Source of the DNA: CALDTK01 sp965215115
GTDB taxonomy: Bacteria; Bacteroidota; Bacteroidia; Chitinophagales; Saprospiraceae
Assembly (NCBI GenBank): GCA_965215115.1
Contig: OZ244050.1
Span: 2,046,001 to 2,110,000 of the forward strand
Direction of reading: 5' to 3'
Length of the DNA stretch: 64,000 bases
Part shown: positions 1 through 7,642 of the stretch, one piece after another
How the letters are laid out: each line of letters starts with the position of its first letter
Position numbering within the stretch: the stretch's first letter is position 1
Translations under genes and position numbers: made by a program
Notes under the pieces: generated by a model
What the model saw: only the letters and a program-made list of their open reading frames with translations
Databases searched by the model: none
Told to the model about the DNA's origin: nothing

Positions 1-1020
1 GGCACGACTTGGCAAAAGACCCTCGACTACGGACCGAACGGTGAGCCGCTGGGTGGAGAGATCACCTACGCGAAGGCTCTGCCAGGCACCGACATTCGTA
101 TAAGGACCGCCGTGCCCCTCGACCCATCCGGCAGACGACTCCCGGACTATACGGTCGACTTCGATAGCGCGTACACCGATACTCGTCTCAAGTACGAGTC
201 CTACCAAACCTTCGGCAAACGCAATCCCAGCGGACCTTATACCGATTCGCTCGCCGTGCCGAGCCCACTGTGTTTCCGCAGCCACTTCGTGCGCGATTCC
301 AGTTTCCCGGCACCAAATCACCGCCGCAGCGTGACGCAGTCCACCCGTTACGACAGCTGTAGACAAGAGGTGCGCTATACTCACTACCGCAACCGGCTCT
401 TCCATCCGGACGGTCGGGTTCGCGCCAGGGTAGATACGACGGTCGGGCTCTCTTATTCGCCGAGGGTCTACGTCGCTATCGACACGCAGATACTCAACGT
501 CACCTATCTATATTTGGGCTCGACGGTCGTGCGGGAGTTCCGCTGGATCACGAGCAACGGTTATACGACGACGCCTTACGACATCACTTCCACCTACGAT
601 GCCCAGGGGCGCCTACTCACGGAGGAGCAATTCAACTACGAACGCTCGGGGGCGTACGTCCGGTACTACGTTCACACTTTCATCTACGAAGACAGCCGCG
701 AGATCGAAGAGCACCGCTATTACGACAGCAACGGTGAGGTGACCTTCGGCTCCCGACGCATCCGCTACTTCAGCCCGCGCGTCTCTGCATTATCGAGTGT
801 GGCGAGTACACCGGCTTGCGCCAAAACCTTCTCGCGCGCGCCCGACGGCATCCGCGTCCCCCTCCAAACCGCCGGCGTGTGCACCGCCTACGACATGACC
901 GGCAGGCCCGTGTGGCAAGCCCGCGGCCAGGCGAACGAGGACTTGGTCTTCTTGCCGAGTGCGGCGGGCGTCTACGCGCTCCAAAATGCCGATGGGTGTT
1001 CGGCGGTGGTGGTGTGGTAA
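1..1020 (+). CDS. Secreted protein with T9SS-like C-terminal domain, 5' partial
   Basis: The frame is open from the first base, so the gene begins upstream of the window. The first internal ATG is at 112. The middle is rich in Tyr, Arg and Asp with YD-repeat-like phrases such as YDAQGRLL and YYDSNGEV. The last ~70 residues (from RVPLQTAGV to the terminal VVVW) look like a T9SS type A sorting domain, with MTGRPVW and AGVYAL in the places where such domains carry a D.xGR and a GxYxL motif. By family knowledge such domains direct export across the outer membrane and are cleaved off. A GTTTT-hairpin copy sits in the linker just before this domain. The function of the passenger is not recognised. 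Confidence 0.6.
   Translation, partial: GTTWQKTLDYGPNGEPLGGEITYAKALPGTDIRIRTAVPLDPSGRRLPDYTVDFDSAYTDTRLKYESYQTFGKRNPSGPYTDSLAVPSPLCFRSHFVRDSSFPAPNHRRSVTQSTRYDSCRQEVRYTHYRNRLFHPDGRVRARVDTTVGLSYSPRVYVAIDTQILNVTYLYLGSTVVREFRWITSNGYTTTPYDITSTYDAQGRLLTEEQFNYERSGAYVRYYVHTFIYEDSREIEEHRYYDSNGEVTFGSRRIRYFSPRVSALSSVASTPACAKTFSRAPDGIRVPLQTAGVCTAYDMTGRPVWQARGQANEDLVFLPSAAGVYALQNADGCSAVVVW
813..827 (-). repeat. GTTTT-hairpin, stem GGC/GCC, loop GCAA
   Basis: Antisense in the T9SS-like gene. Read as C-A-K-T in the linker before the sorting domain. Confidence 0.85.
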
Positions 1021-1272
1021 AGGTTCGAACAGTATACGCCCCCCACGCCGGCAGCACACATCTGCGCCTGCCCCAGGACTCTGGCCGTCGCTTCCGGCGG
1101 CACAGCGGGACGCGCAAGTACGTGCAGTTGGCGCTGTAGACGATCTACGGCCCGCTGGCGAGTCCGCTGGCGGTGGATCGCGTTTTGGCAATGGACGATG
1201 TATTAAGCGGGCCGTGAGGTCCGCCCCCTGCCCCGAGCGTTTGGCGAAGCCGGGCGTAGGCCACGATTAGAG

Positions 1273-1287
1273 GCCTTCCGGCAAAAC
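1273..1287 (-). repeat. GTTTT-hairpin, stem GCC/GGC, loop GGAA
   Basis: Intergenic copy. Confidence 0.8.
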
Positions 1288-1494
1288 GAAAGGCCTATGC
1301 TCCCACCCCGGCGGTGAAATCAAAACACAACTCCGCGGCGGGGTCGAGGAGGTCTCTCCGACGCGCCCCTCCGCGGTGTGCCGCTTCTTTTGCTCCAGGG
1401 AGATGAGCCTGACCTTCAACTTGTCATTGACCCGTCCCTGCATTACAGCGACGCCTTTGAGGCCGGAGGCGTAGGTGGTGAAGAGCTTCCGGTG

Positions 1495-1591
1495 GCTCCC
1501 CCACCGCCGACAAGTCACGCCCCAGCGCCGCGTTCGACTGCCTCCGGGCAGCGCGGCTCCCCCACCGCCGACAAGTCGCGCCCCAGCGCCG
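1495..1591 (+). repeat. ~36-nt direct repeat, two copies 61 nt apart
   Basis: Copies at 1495-1530 and 1556-1591 differ at one position (A/G) in a Pro/Arg-like GC-rich stretch. No coding function seen. Confidence 0.75.
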
Positions 1592-1766
1592 CTGCCTAGC
1601 GAAAGAAGCCGCAAGGTCCCTCTCTCCGAGCTAGTCGAGCGGTGCTCCGGCTCGGCCAGGAGGCAGACCAGCGGCCCGCTGAGAGACGACACGCGCCGCA
1701 ACTACAACGCCACAGCTACAACACCGTCGTCACCTAAAATGGCCCAATCTTTGCCCACCACCCCCC

Positions 1767-3038
1767 GTGAAGCCCCCCTTTCACCATACCGCGCTACGGC
1801 TCCTCCTCGCCCTCACCTTAATAGGTTTTGGCGAAAGCCTCCACGCCCAGGCCGCCAAACGCACCAAGGCCGTCAGGGACGCCGAGCAACTCGCCAAAGA
1901 ACTCCAGTTCGTCGAGGCCATCCGCCTCCTGGAACTCGCCATGCTCGAGGGCGACACCTCCGAGGCCCTCGTCTTCGACCTGGCCGACTACTACAAAAAG
2001 ACCGGCGACCTCCGCATGGCGACCTCGCTGTGCAAACCCCTCGTCGATAAAGATCGCCCGCGGCCGTGGCACCTGCTCGAGGTCTCGCGCATGCTCGTCG
2101 ACCAGGGGCGCCTCCGGGACGCCGAACCGTACCTCGCGCGCTTCGAGGAGCTGAAGCCCGAAGACCCGCGCGCCGCCGCCCTGCGCGCCTACGCCCTCTC
2201 GCGGCGTAGCATCGGCCGGCGCTACCCGAACGCCCGGCTCGACTCCTTCGTCCACAACACCAAGGCCGACGACAATTTCCCCTTCGTCCGCGAGGATGTC
2301 GTCTACTGGTCGAGCGACCGCGCCGGCACGCGTAAAATCAGTGGGTGGACGGGCCGCCCGATGGTAGGCCTCTACACCGCGACCCTCCAGCCCGAGACCG
2401 GGACCTTCGCCGCGGCCGAACGCCTCGACGTGCGCTTCAACCGCGGGGACGTCAACACGGCCAGCGCCTGCCTCTCCGCGGACGGACAGCGGATGTTCTA
2501 CGCCGCCAACGCCGAGCGCCCGAACCGCCACGGGGAGTACAACATGCAACTCTACGTCGCCGAGCGCAAGAACGGCGACTGGCGCGCCGGGGAGCTGGTG
2601 CCCGGGCAGTTCGAGCAGGCCAATTGCCTCCACCCCACCGTAAGCGCCGATGGCCAGTGGCTCTACTTCTCGGCCGACGCCGCCGAATCCCGCGGCGGGC
2701 TCGACCTCTACCGCGTGGCCCTCCTCCCCGACGGCACCTTCGGCCGCGCCGAGACCCTCGGCGCCGTGGTCAACACCGAGCGCCACGATGGCTTCCCGGT
2801 GGCGTCGCGCGACGGCAAACTCTACTTCGCGTCCCAGGGCCACCTCGGCCTCGGGGGCTTCGACCTCTTCGAGACCTACCAGCTCTCCGACGGCACCTGG
2901 GCCACGCCCCTCAACCTCGGCGAGCCCATCAACAGCGAGCACGACGAGACCGGGTGGATGCCCGTACGCACGGGCCAGGCCTACCTCGTGAGCGACCGCG
3001 ACGGCGGCGATGACGACATCTACGAGGTAAAGTGGTGA
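1767..3038 (+). CDS. TPR plus PD40 beta-propeller envelope protein
   Basis: 423 aa from a GTG start. The N-terminal ~28 residues form a signal peptide ending near HAQA. Residues ~30-140 are helical and TPR-like (ADYYKKTGDL, AEPYLARFEEL). From ~150 on there are repeated PD40/WD40-like blades with the signatures YWSSDRAG, SADGQRMFYA, SADGQWLYFSAD, SRDGKLYFAS and YLVSDRDGG. This order matches the N-terminal half of PorE-like T9SS accessory lipoproteins, but no OmpA domain follows and no lipobox Cys is evident. It is probably a periplasmic or outer-membrane-associated scaffold. A GTTTT-hairpin lies inside the signal peptide. Confidence 0.8.
   Translation: MKPPFHHTALRLLLALTLIGFGESLHAQAAKRTKAVRDAEQLAKELQFVEAIRLLELAMLEGDTSEALVFDLADYYKKTGDLRMATSLCKPLVDKDRPRPWHLLEVSRMLVDQGRLRDAEPYLARFEELKPEDPRAAALRAYALSRRSIGRRYPNARLDSFVHNTKADDNFPFVREDVVYWSSDRAGTRKISGWTGRPMVGLYTATLQPETGTFAAAERLDVRFNRGDVNTASACLSADGQRMFYAANAERPNRHGEYNMQLYVAERKNGDWRAGELVPGQFEQANCLHPTVSADGQWLYFSADAAESRGGLDLYRVALLPDGTFGRAETLGAVVNTERHDGFPVASRDGKLYFASQGHLGLGGFDLFETYQLSDGTWATPLNLGEPINSEHDETGWMPVRTGQAYLVSDRDGGDDDIYEVKW
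1825..1839 (+). repeat. GTTTT-hairpin, stem GGC/GCC, loop GAAA
   Basis: Sense copy in the signal peptide of the PD40 gene, read F-G-E-S. Confidence 0.9.
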
Positions 3039-3084
3039 GGGCGGGCGGACCGGCTGCGCCTGATGGACCGGCTGCGCCCCAAAG

Positions 3085-3180
3085 GATCTCCAGCGTGGGT
3101 CCGGGTGCGAGGGGGTCGGCCGGGTACATAGCGTTCACACGCTGGCCGACCCCCTCACACCCGGACCCACGCTGGAGATC
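3085..3180. terminator. Long inverted repeat between convergent genes
   Basis: Arms 3085-3121 and 3144-3180 (37 nt) pair with a single mismatch around a 22-nt loop. It lies between the PD40 gene and the convergent radical SAM gene, so a bidirectional terminator is the simplest reading, although no U-tract follows. Confidence 0.6.
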
Positions 3181-3354
3181 AGCACCCCAAGTCAGCACAA
3201 GTCCTCTACCCCGAGACACCCCCGCCAAAAAAGACAGCCGACGCCCCCCCTTCAGGAAAGCCGCCGGCCATCTACGAGTATCAGGAAGTAGGAATGCCAC
3301 TTCACGATACCGAACATCTCATTCCGAATCCCGTGCGGGGACTGAGGCGCAGTG

Positions 3355-4239
3355 CTACCCCACGTACCGCCCCTCTACCCAGGGCAGCATCTTCGCCGCC
3401 AGGTCGCGCCACTCGCGCAAGATCCCGCGGCGCAGCTCGTAGCGATACCGCAGCATCTGGTGCGGGTCGCCCGCGCCGACGAGCTCCTGCAGGTCATCAT
3501 TGAACAACAGCCGCTCGGCCTCGGTGCGGCCCTGCGCCAAGTTGCGCTGCCGGCTCGCCGGGCGGTGGCTCAGCAGCGTGGCCTCGTACTGCATCCCCGC
3601 GCGCCACTCCTCCGGCACGGCGTAGCCGATGAGCGCGAAGAGCGCCGCGTAATCGTCGAGCCAGCCCTCGTAGCAGATCAGGGGACTGAAGTTGAGGTCG
3701 ACCTCGTAGCCGGCCGCACGCAGCAGCGGGATGGCCGCCAGGCGCTCACTTACGCTCGGGGCCGTCGGCTCGAGGATACGGCGGATGGGTTCGGGCATGA
3801 GGCTCAGGCGCACGCGCACCTTCCCGGGCTCGACGCGGATGTCCTCCCAGAGCGCCTCGCGGACGTACTTGAGCGAGAAGGCGCCTTTGGCGCGCGGGTG
3901 CTCGCTGAAGAAGCGGATGACGCGCGCCCAGTCGGTGGCGTCGTAGTGGAGCCCCACATCGGTGGAGGGCGCGAAGTCGTACGTGTAGTAGCGCTCGTCC
4001 GAGCGGTTGGAGAGCCGCGGCCAGGGCTGGCTGCAGATGTGCCGGTGCACGGCCTGCAGCACCTCCTCGACGTTGCCGCTCACCTCGATCTGCTTGCCGA
4101 GCGACTCGTTGACGTGACAGTAGGCCACGCGGCAGGCGCCCCCACACCCGCGGACGAAGTGCGGCGTGACGAAGTCCACCGCGCGCCCGCTCGGCTGAAC
4201 GGTGAGCGCGGTGTTGCGGGTCGGAATCGTGGTAGTCAT
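3355..4239 (-). CDS. Spore photoproduct lyase-like radical SAM protein
   Basis: 294 aa from the ATG at 4239, chosen because the promoter-like region and the palindromic site lie upstream of it; the frame stays open to 4293. After TPHFVRGCGG comes a Cys cluster (C32, C36, C41 in GCGGACRVAYC) typical of radical SAM FeS binding, though the spacing CX3CX4C is wider than the canonical CX3CX2C. Later LICYEGWLDDY and NLAQGRTEAERL resemble spore-photoproduct-lyase-family proteins. The inferred role is UV-lesion repair or another radical SAM reaction on nucleic acid. Its leader shares an AACA-N3-TGTT site and a GAAACACTATG start region with the ArsR-type gene at 26047. Confidence 0.65.
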   Translation of the reverse strand: MTTTIPTRNTALTVQPSGRAVDFVTPHFVRGCGGACRVAYCHVNESLGKQIEVSGNVEEVLQAVHRHICSQPWPRLSNRSDERYYTYDFAPSTDVGLHYDATDWARVIRFFSEHPRAKGAFSLKYVREALWEDIRVEPGKVRVRLSLMPEPIRRILEPTAPSVSERLAAIPLLRAAGYEVDLNFSPLICYEGWLDDYAALFALIGYAVPEEWRAGMQYEATLLSHRPASRQRNLAQGRTEAERLLFNDDLQELVGAGDPHQMLRYRYELRRGILREWRDLAAKMLPWVEGRYVG

Positions 4240-4266
4240 AGTGTTTCTGTTAGCGGCTACAAATAA

Positions 4267-4277
4267 AACAAAATGTT
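4267..4277 (-). promoter_or_regulatory. Palindromic operator candidate AACA-N3-TGTT
   Basis: AACAAAATGTT, 27 nt upstream of the ATG at 4239. The same palindrome, same spacing and nearly the same flanks occur upstream of the ArsR-type regulator at 26047. Confidence 0.55.
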
Positions 4278-4389
4278 CTCTAACTATGTGCATAACTCTA
4301 GCTAGCTTGACTTTGGCATGACCGTAAACGATTCTATAATAACGCGCGCACGAGACCGGCCATCCTTCAGCGGCCCACTACACGGGCCA

Positions 4390-4397
4390 TAGCTTGC
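4390..4397 (+). promoter_or_regulatory. -7 box TAGCTTGC with very short leader
   Basis: TAnnTT-type box ending 6 nt before the ATG at 4404, implying a leaderless or near-leaderless transcript. Confidence 0.45.
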
Positions 4398-4403
4398 ACC
4401 CTT

Positions 4404-4994
4404 ATGCCCTCACGCCTCCCTACCTCCGACGCGGCGTGGCGCGCACGACTGAGCCCCGAGTGGCTAGCGGCGGCGGAGTTTCACTTCACCGAACTGGCGG
4501 TGGCGCACCGGGCGAGCGACTGGCTCGTGGCTCGGGCCGGCGCCGGAGCGCACACCTTCGCGGACCTCGGCGCCGGGGCCGGTACCTTTTGCCTCGCGGC
4601 GGCGGAGCGGCACCCCGGGTACGCCTGGCGCGGCATCGAACTGCGGCCGGGCCTAGTAGCGGAGGCCGAGCGCTGGCGCGATGAGTACAACCTGCGCAAC
4701 TGCGACTTCGCCGTGGGCGACATCACGACCGCCGAGCTCCCTGCCTACAGCGGCGCCTACCTCTTCAATCCCTTTGGTGAGTTGCTCGACCCGAGGCCGG
4801 ACCTAGGCCAAGATTTGGTGCGCGGCACGGAGGCTTACCGTGCGGCGTGTGTGGGCTTGCGCCAAAACCTGCTACACACTCGCCCAGGCTTTGCGTTGGT
4901 GAGCTACTTCACGGCGGGTGACGAGATACCGGAAGCCTTCGAGCGGGCGTGGGCGGCGGAGGACGAGAAGCTCGTGGGGTGGGTTAGGACGTGA
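4404..4994 (+). CDS. Class I SAM-dependent methyltransferase
   Basis: 196 aa. Residues ~50-60 carry the SAM-binding motif I (FADLGAGAGTF), followed by an acidic strand end (GIELRPG) and the motif IV region (YLFNPFGELLD). This is a compact Rossmann methyltransferase of about the usual core length. The substrate is not recognisable; an NPFG rather than an NPPY motif argues against an N6-adenine DNA enzyme. The 3' end overlaps the convergent flavin reductase gene by 11 bp. A GTTTT-hairpin encodes L-R-Q-N near residue 152. Confidence 0.75.
   Translation: MPSRLPTSDAAWRARLSPEWLAAAEFHFTELAVAHRASDWLVARAGAGAHTFADLGAGAGTFCLAAAERHPGYAWRGIELRPGLVAEAERWRDEYNLRNCDFAVGDITTAELPAYSGAYLFNPFGELLDPRPDLGQDLVRGTEAYRAACVGLRQNLLHTRPGFALVSYFTAGDEIPEAFERAWAAEDEKLVGWVRT
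4854..4868 (-). repeat. GTTTT-hairpin, stem GGC/GCC, loop GCAA
   Basis: Antisense in the methyltransferase gene, read L-R-Q-N. Confidence 0.85.
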
Positions 4995-5529
4995 TCAATT
5001 GCCTCGCCTGCGCCAGCACATCAGCCTGCCTTAGTACATCCCCCGCCGCATTCGCGTGCGCGCACACGGCCCCGCCCCAAACCATCCCCATGTATTCCGC
5101 CGTGAGCCGCAGCGGTGTAGTGATGCCCTCGAACTCGGACGCGTCACCGCCGGACATTGCTGACGTAGCGTAGAGTTGCTTACCGGCCATCCGCTCACGA
5201 AACTCAAGACCGGGTACGCGCATCCAGTGCGACCAGTGGTCGAGGTAGAGCTTCGCCGGCGCGGGCAGACTGTACCAGTACAGCGGCACGGCCAGTAGCA
5301 GCACATCCGCGGCAAGCGTGTGCCCGAGGAGCGTGGCGGCGTGGGCCGTTGGGTACACGTAGGTCCGCTCGCCGGCGTGGCGCACGTCCCGAAAGGGCGG
5401 CAGCGCATAATCGTCGAGGGAGAGCACGGTCCAGTCGACGGTGGCGGCCCCGGCCATGGCTTCGCGGGCGAGAATCTCGGAGTTGCCGTCGCGGCGGGCC
5501 GAGGCGAGGAGCGTGAGGCCGGTTATCAT
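4984..5529 (-). CDS. NAD(P)H-dependent FMN reductase / quinone oxidoreductase (flavodoxin fold)
   Basis: 181 aa. The N-terminal LLASARRDGNSE is the FMN phosphate-binding loop of NADPH-dependent FMN reductases (S-x-R-x-x-GNS type), and VPLYWYSLPAPAKLYLDHW is the conserved active-site region of the WrbA/MdaB/KefF-like group. It is a cytosolic flavoprotein expected to reduce quinones or flavins with NAD(P)H. It stands alone, convergent with the methyltransferase. Confidence 0.8.
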   Translation of the reverse strand: MITGLTLLASARRDGNSEILAREAMAGAATVDWTVLSLDDYALPPFRDVRHAGERTYVYPTAHAATLLGHTLAADVLLLAVPLYWYSLPAPAKLYLDHWSHWMRVPGLEFRERMAGKQLYATSAMSGGDASEFEGITTPLRLTAEYMGMVWGGAVCAHANAAGDVLRQADVLAQARQLITS

Positions 5530-5602
5530 ACATCAATTTTATAGTCCCACATCTTCGTCTCCCAGAGCGCCGTAGGTGCGACATCTGAGTGGCGGGGTGC
5601 GT

Positions 5603-5808
5603 GAGCGCCCCGAGTCACTCACCCCCCGCCGGGTCGCTAGAGCGCCCCGAGTCACTCACCCCCCGCCGGGTCGCTAGAGCGCCCCGAGTCACTCACCCCC
5701 CGCCGGGTCGCTAGAGCGCCCCGAGTCACTCACCCCCCGCCGGGTCGCTAGAGCGCCCCGAGTCACTCACCCCCCGCCGGGCCACCGGAGCGCCCCGAGT
5801 CACTCACC
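5603..5808. repeat. 37-bp tandem repeat, six copies
   Basis: Units begin with GAGCGCCCCGAGTCACTCAC at 5603, 5640, 5677, 5714, 5751 and 5788; the first five are near-identical and the last diverges. It fills the intergenic space between the flavin reductase and the M20 peptidase, and each unit carries the small palindrome GAGTCACTC. Confidence 0.9.
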
Positions 5809-5829
5809 GTACCAACCAAACGTACGACT

Positions 5830-5837
5830 TAGCTTCC
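5830..5837 (+). promoter_or_regulatory. -7 box TAGCTTCC with very short leader
   Basis: The box ends 6 nt before the ATG at 5844, the same arrangement as at 4390. Confidence 0.4.
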
Positions 5838-5843
5838 CCACCT

Positions 5844-7409
5844 ATGAAGCGATTGCTCGCCCTCTGTTGCTGTACCTGGTTCGTGTGCGCCGGCTCAATC
5901 CAAGCCACGGCCCAGTCCTCGGCCCTGCCCCCCGCCCCGCAAATCCACGCCTGGGCCCAGCAGGCCGCCGCCGCCTCCCTCGACGAGTTGCGCGCCAGCC
6001 TCGCGCTCGCCAACGACGCCCACTACCCCGCACAGGTCGAGGCCAACGTACGCTGGACGGAAGAAGCCTTCCGCGAGCGCGGCTTTACGACGAAGCGCCT
6101 CGACACCGGAGGCCCGCCGCTGGTTTTGGCGGAAGCCGGACTCGCCCCCGGGCGCGACACCGTCCTCGTCTACCTCCAGATGGACGGCCAGCCCGTCGAC
6201 AGCACGTTTTGGCGACAGCCCAACCCCTACGGCGCCGTGCTCAAGGAGGAGGTCGAAGCCGAGGGCTGGGTCGAGCGCGACTGGGACGCCTTGCGGCAAA
6301 ACTGGCCGGCCGACCCCGAGCAGCGCGACTGGCGCATCTTCGCGCGCAGCACCTCGGATGCGAAGGGCCCGGTGGTGATGTTCCTGGCGGCTTTAGACGC
6401 CTTGCGGCAAAACGGGAGGGCGCCCGCCTACGGCCTCAAGGTGATCCTGGACTTCGAGGAGGAGCTCGGCTCGCCGCACCTCCCGGCCGCCGTGACGAAG
6501 TACCGCGACGAGCTTTCCGCCGAGCGCCTCATCATCTTCGACGGCCCGATGCACCCGAGCAACGAGCCGACCCTCGCCTTCGGCGCCCGCGGCATCTCGA
6601 CCGTCACCCTCGAAACGTACGGTCCGCGCGTGCCGCAGCACTCCGGCCACTACGGCAACTACGCCCCGAATCCGGCCTGGGAGCTGATGCACCTCCTGGC
6701 CCCGATGCGCGACGACGCCGGGCGCGTGACGCTGGCGGGCTGGTACGACGGCATCGCCTTCGACGCGGCCACGCTCGCCACCCTCGCGGCCGTGCCCGAC
6801 GACGTAGACGCGATGCGGGCCACGCTCGCGCTCGGACACGTCGACTCGGTCGGGCGCAGCCTCCAGGAGGCCCTGCAGTACCCCTCGCTCAACGTCCGCG
6901 GCCTGCAGAGCGGCTGGGTGCGCGAGGAGCGCCGCACGCTCGTGCCCGCGACGGCCATCGTCGAGATCGACATCCGGACGGTGGTGGAGAGCGACCCGGA
7001 GCGCCTGCTCGCCACCCTCAAGTCCTACATCGCCGACCGTGGCTACCACATCGTCGAGGGCCGCGAGCCGACCGTCGTCGAGCGCACGACGCACCCGAAG
7101 GTCATCCGCTGGGACGCCGAGACGAGCTACCTCGCCTTCCGGACCGAGCTCGACTCCCCGACGGGCCAGTGGCTCACCGGCGCCCTCGCGCACGTGCACG
7201 GCCGCGCGCCCGTCCGCATCCGCACGATGGGCGGCTCCATCCCGATCTCACCCTTCGTCACGACGCTCGGCATCCCCGCCGTCAGCATCCCGACGGTGAA
7301 TGCGGACAACAACCAGCACGCCCCGAATGAGAACCTCCGGCTGGGCAACTACGTCGATGGCATCGCGACGATGATCGGAGTTTTAGCGGGCGCGAGCTCC
7401 GCTCGCTAG
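5844..7409 (+). CDS. M20-family metallopeptidase, exported
   Basis: 521 aa with a signal peptide (residues 1-24, cysteine-rich, ending IQATAQ). M20 landmarks: MDGQPVD (~109), SDAKGPV (~175), the glutamate pair in DFEEELGSP (~211), FDGPM, HSGHYGNYAPNP in the dimerisation region, and NADNNQHAPNENLRLGN near the C-terminus with the last zinc His. The first metal-ligand position, normally His in xHxDxQP, is Gln here (LQMDGQP), a one-base difference, so activity may be altered. It probably hydrolyses dipeptides in the periplasm. Four GTTTT-hairpins lie within 300 bp of this gene. Its stop codon is the TAG of the first unit of the following hairpin array. Confidence 0.85.
   Translation: MKRLLALCCCTWFVCAGSIQATAQSSALPPAPQIHAWAQQAAAASLDELRASLALANDAHYPAQVEANVRWTEEAFRERGFTTKRLDTGGPPLVLAEAGLAPGRDTVLVYLQMDGQPVDSTFWRQPNPYGAVLKEEVEAEGWVERDWDALRQNWPADPEQRDWRIFARSTSDAKGPVVMFLAALDALRQNGRAPAYGLKVILDFEEELGSPHLPAAVTKYRDELSAERLIIFDGPMHPSNEPTLAFGARGISTVTLETYGPRVPQHSGHYGNYAPNPAWELMHLLAPMRDDAGRVTLAGWYDGIAFDAATLATLAAVPDDVDAMRATLALGHVDSVGRSLQEALQYPSLNVRGLQSGWVREERRTLVPATAIVEIDIRTVVESDPERLLATLKSYIADRGYHIVEGREPTVVERTTHPKVIRWDAETSYLAFRTELDSPTGQWLTGALAHVHGRAPVRIRTMGGSIPISPFVTTLGIPAVSIPTVNADNNQHAPNENLRLGNYVDGIATMIGVLAGASSAR
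6123..6137 (+). repeat. GTTTT-hairpin, stem GGC/GCC, loop GGAA
   Basis: Sense in the M20 gene, read V-L-A-E-A. Confidence 0.9.
6206..6220 (+). repeat. GTTTT-hairpin, stem GGC/GCC, loop GACA
   Basis: Sense in the M20 gene, read F-W-R-Q-P in a third frame. Confidence 0.85.
6288..6302 (-). repeat. GTTTT-hairpin, stem GCC/GGC, loop GCAA
   Basis: Antisense in the M20 gene, read L-R-Q-N. Confidence 0.85.
6399..6413 (-). repeat. GTTTT-hairpin, stem GCC/GGC, loop GCAA
   Basis: Antisense in the M20 gene, read L-R-Q-N, 111 nt from an identical copy. Confidence 0.85.
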
Positions 7410-7520
7410 ATGGGCGGCTGCGCCTAGATGGGCGCTCGCTTCGCTTGCTAGTTAGGCGCGGAGCTAGTTGGGCGCTACGCTAGTTGGGCGCTACGCTAGT
7501 TGGGCGCTACGCTAGTTGGG
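7388..7520 (+). repeat. Tandem TGGGC-hairpin-TAG array, seven units
   Basis: Each unit is (T)GGGC, a stem, a 3-nt loop, the complementary stem, then TAG and A or T. Stems change but remain complementary: GCGAGC/GCTCGC loop TCC (7392-7406), GGC/GCC loop TGC (7416-7424), an imperfect 6-bp stem with loop TTC, GC/GC loop GGA, then three GC/GC loop TAC. The first unit overlaps the end of the M20 gene and supplies its TAG stop. Confidence 0.8.
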
Positions 7521-7537
7521 GCCATCACTCCGTGCAC

Positions 7538-7565
7538 CTCCGTGCGAAATCCGTCTCGCACGGAG
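7538..7565. terminator. 10-bp perfect hairpin between convergent genes
   Basis: CTCCGTGCGA (7538-7547) pairs with 7556-7565 around an 8-nt loop, between the M20 gene and the convergent T9SS gene. Confidence 0.5.
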
Positions 7566-7642
7566 GAGACACAGAGGGTTTGCACGGGAAAGACACGGAG
7601 GCCCGCAGACATCGGCGCCCAACGCGCGGAGCGCGTCCCTGC

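Larger units (their letters stand above)
1021..1766. other. 746-bp intergenic region
   Basis: No convincing gene; the open frames here have no family resemblance. It holds one GTTTT-hairpin copy and a ~36-nt direct repeat at 1495-1530 and 1556-1591. Confidence 0.6.

Noticed and set aside
1267..1701. 144-aa open frame on the minus strand
   Set aside because: Low-complexity, overlaps a direct repeat and has no recognisable domain.
1818..2942. Long antisense frame opposite the PD40 gene
   Set aside because: Shadow of GC-rich coding sequence; the plus strand has a signal peptide and PD40 motifs.
4586..4600. CTTTT-GCC-TCGC-GGC in the methyltransferase gene
   Set aside because: Lacks the leading G and a GNRA-like loop, and lies in the SAM-binding motif region.
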